Shown here: positions 63,843 through 64,000 of the stretch, piece by piece
Position numbering within the stretch: position 1 is the first letter of the stretch
Layout of the letters: each line of letters starts with the position of its first letter
Assembly: GCF_027922365.1 (NCBI RefSeq)
Contig: NZ_BSFN01000005.1
Location: 248,001 to 312,000 of the forward strand
Source of the DNA: Pseudomonas turukhanskensis
Lineage (GTDB): Bacteria; Pseudomonadota; Gammaproteobacteria; Pseudomonadales; Pseudomonadaceae
DNA length: 64,000 nucleotides
Direction: 5' to 3'
Made by a program: the position numbers and the translations under genes
The notes under the pieces: generated by a model
The model's input: the letters and a program-made list of their open reading frames with translations, nothing else
Databases searched by the model: none
Told to the model about the DNA's origin: nothing

Positions 63843-64000
63843 TTATGGTTTGCCCAGCCACACTTCGAGCGAGCCGACCGGCGCGCTGATGGCCCTGACC
63901 CGGTAGGGGTAGGCGTTGGTAAAACCCAGGGCTTTGAGTTGCTCGACGACGAGCGCTGCCTGATTGGCGTCCTGGTCGTTGAAGTAGCGGACATTGGGGT
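63843..64000 (-). CDS. C-terminal fragment of an unidentified protein (cut by window edge)
   Basis: The minus strand is open from the edge to the TAA at 63845-63843. It encodes about 51 residues, NVRYFNDQDANQAALVVEQL and so on, ending VGSLEVWLGKP. The pattern (a ligand-like strand, a helix with QLKALGF, a final strand with LEVWL) resembles LytR-C-like or SPOR-like small domains at protein ends. It lies 33 bases upstream of the transglycosylase start and may share its operon. Confidence 0.6.
   Translation of the reverse strand, partial: PNVRYFNDQDANQAALVVEQLKALGFTNAYPYRVRAISAPVGSLEVWLGKP

Noticed and set aside
63761-63994. Minus-strand 77-residue frame at the right edge
   Set aside because: Out of frame with both the transglycosylase and the better-supported fragment ending at 63843.

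Overview
The window looks like a Pseudomonas chromosome of the P. fluorescens/P. putida type. The evidence is the high GC content, the conserved blocks mreDCB | gatCAB and murI-moeB-prmC-prfA-hemA | lolB-ispE-tRNA-Gln-prs-rplY-pth-ychF, and the TGTAGGAGC-type palindromic intergenic repeat. The species is not resolved from the sequence alone.

Layout. 1-2451: cell-shape genes mreD (partial), mreC and mreB on the minus strand. 2676-5886: gatCAB, the tRNA-dependent amidotransferase, running the other way. 5887-11370: RlpA-like lipoprotein, carboxymuconolactone-decarboxylase-like protein, PIN/PhoH ATPase, purine permease and trmA, separated by several palindromic repeats and terminators. 11391-19959: a probable light-responsive operon (TudS-like/YbgA protein, MerR/LitR-type regulator, photolyase, SnoaL-like, SDR, FAD oxidase, DUF1365, cyclopropane-fatty-acid-synthase-like and DUF2878 genes). 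It is preceded by two copies of TGTACA-N12-TGTACA around a promoter. 19984-21768: Cys-cluster protein, methyltransferase and PagL-like outer-membrane deacylase. 21925-33668: the conserved housekeeping blocks. 33756-34633: a short NnrS-like gene and a membrane-protein gene broken by three frameshifts.

34789-59279 is one long minus-strand type VI secretion (T6SS) locus. In transcription order it holds tssB, tssC, tssK, tssL, an OmpA-domain protein, hcp, vgrG, a DUF4123 adaptor, two DUF3304 proteins, a Tle1-type phospholipase (DUF2235), a third DUF3304 protein, an unknown two-TM protein, tssM, tssA, tssF, tssG, tssJ, tssE, and a TssA-N/TM/OmpA fusion. There is no tssH (clpV), PAAR, Fha or kinase/phosphatase gene in the window. 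The effector, adaptor and immunity module sits inside the structural operon, and almost every junction is an ATGA-type or longer overlap. One of the three immunity-like genes carries a 5' end that resembles the start of the lipase gene, which records a tandem duplication.

59773-62640 encodes a divergent GAF-GAF-GGDEF-EAL protein. It is followed by tRNA-Met with a clear promoter and terminator. At the right edge is a small minus-strand set: a leaderless lytic transglycosylase with an EF-hand next to a small membrane protein, which could be another effector/immunity pair.

Main points of interest: the duplicated light operator, the T6SS with no clpV and two OmpA anchors, the hybrid immunity gene beside tle1, and a UUCG hairpin between hcp and vgrG.
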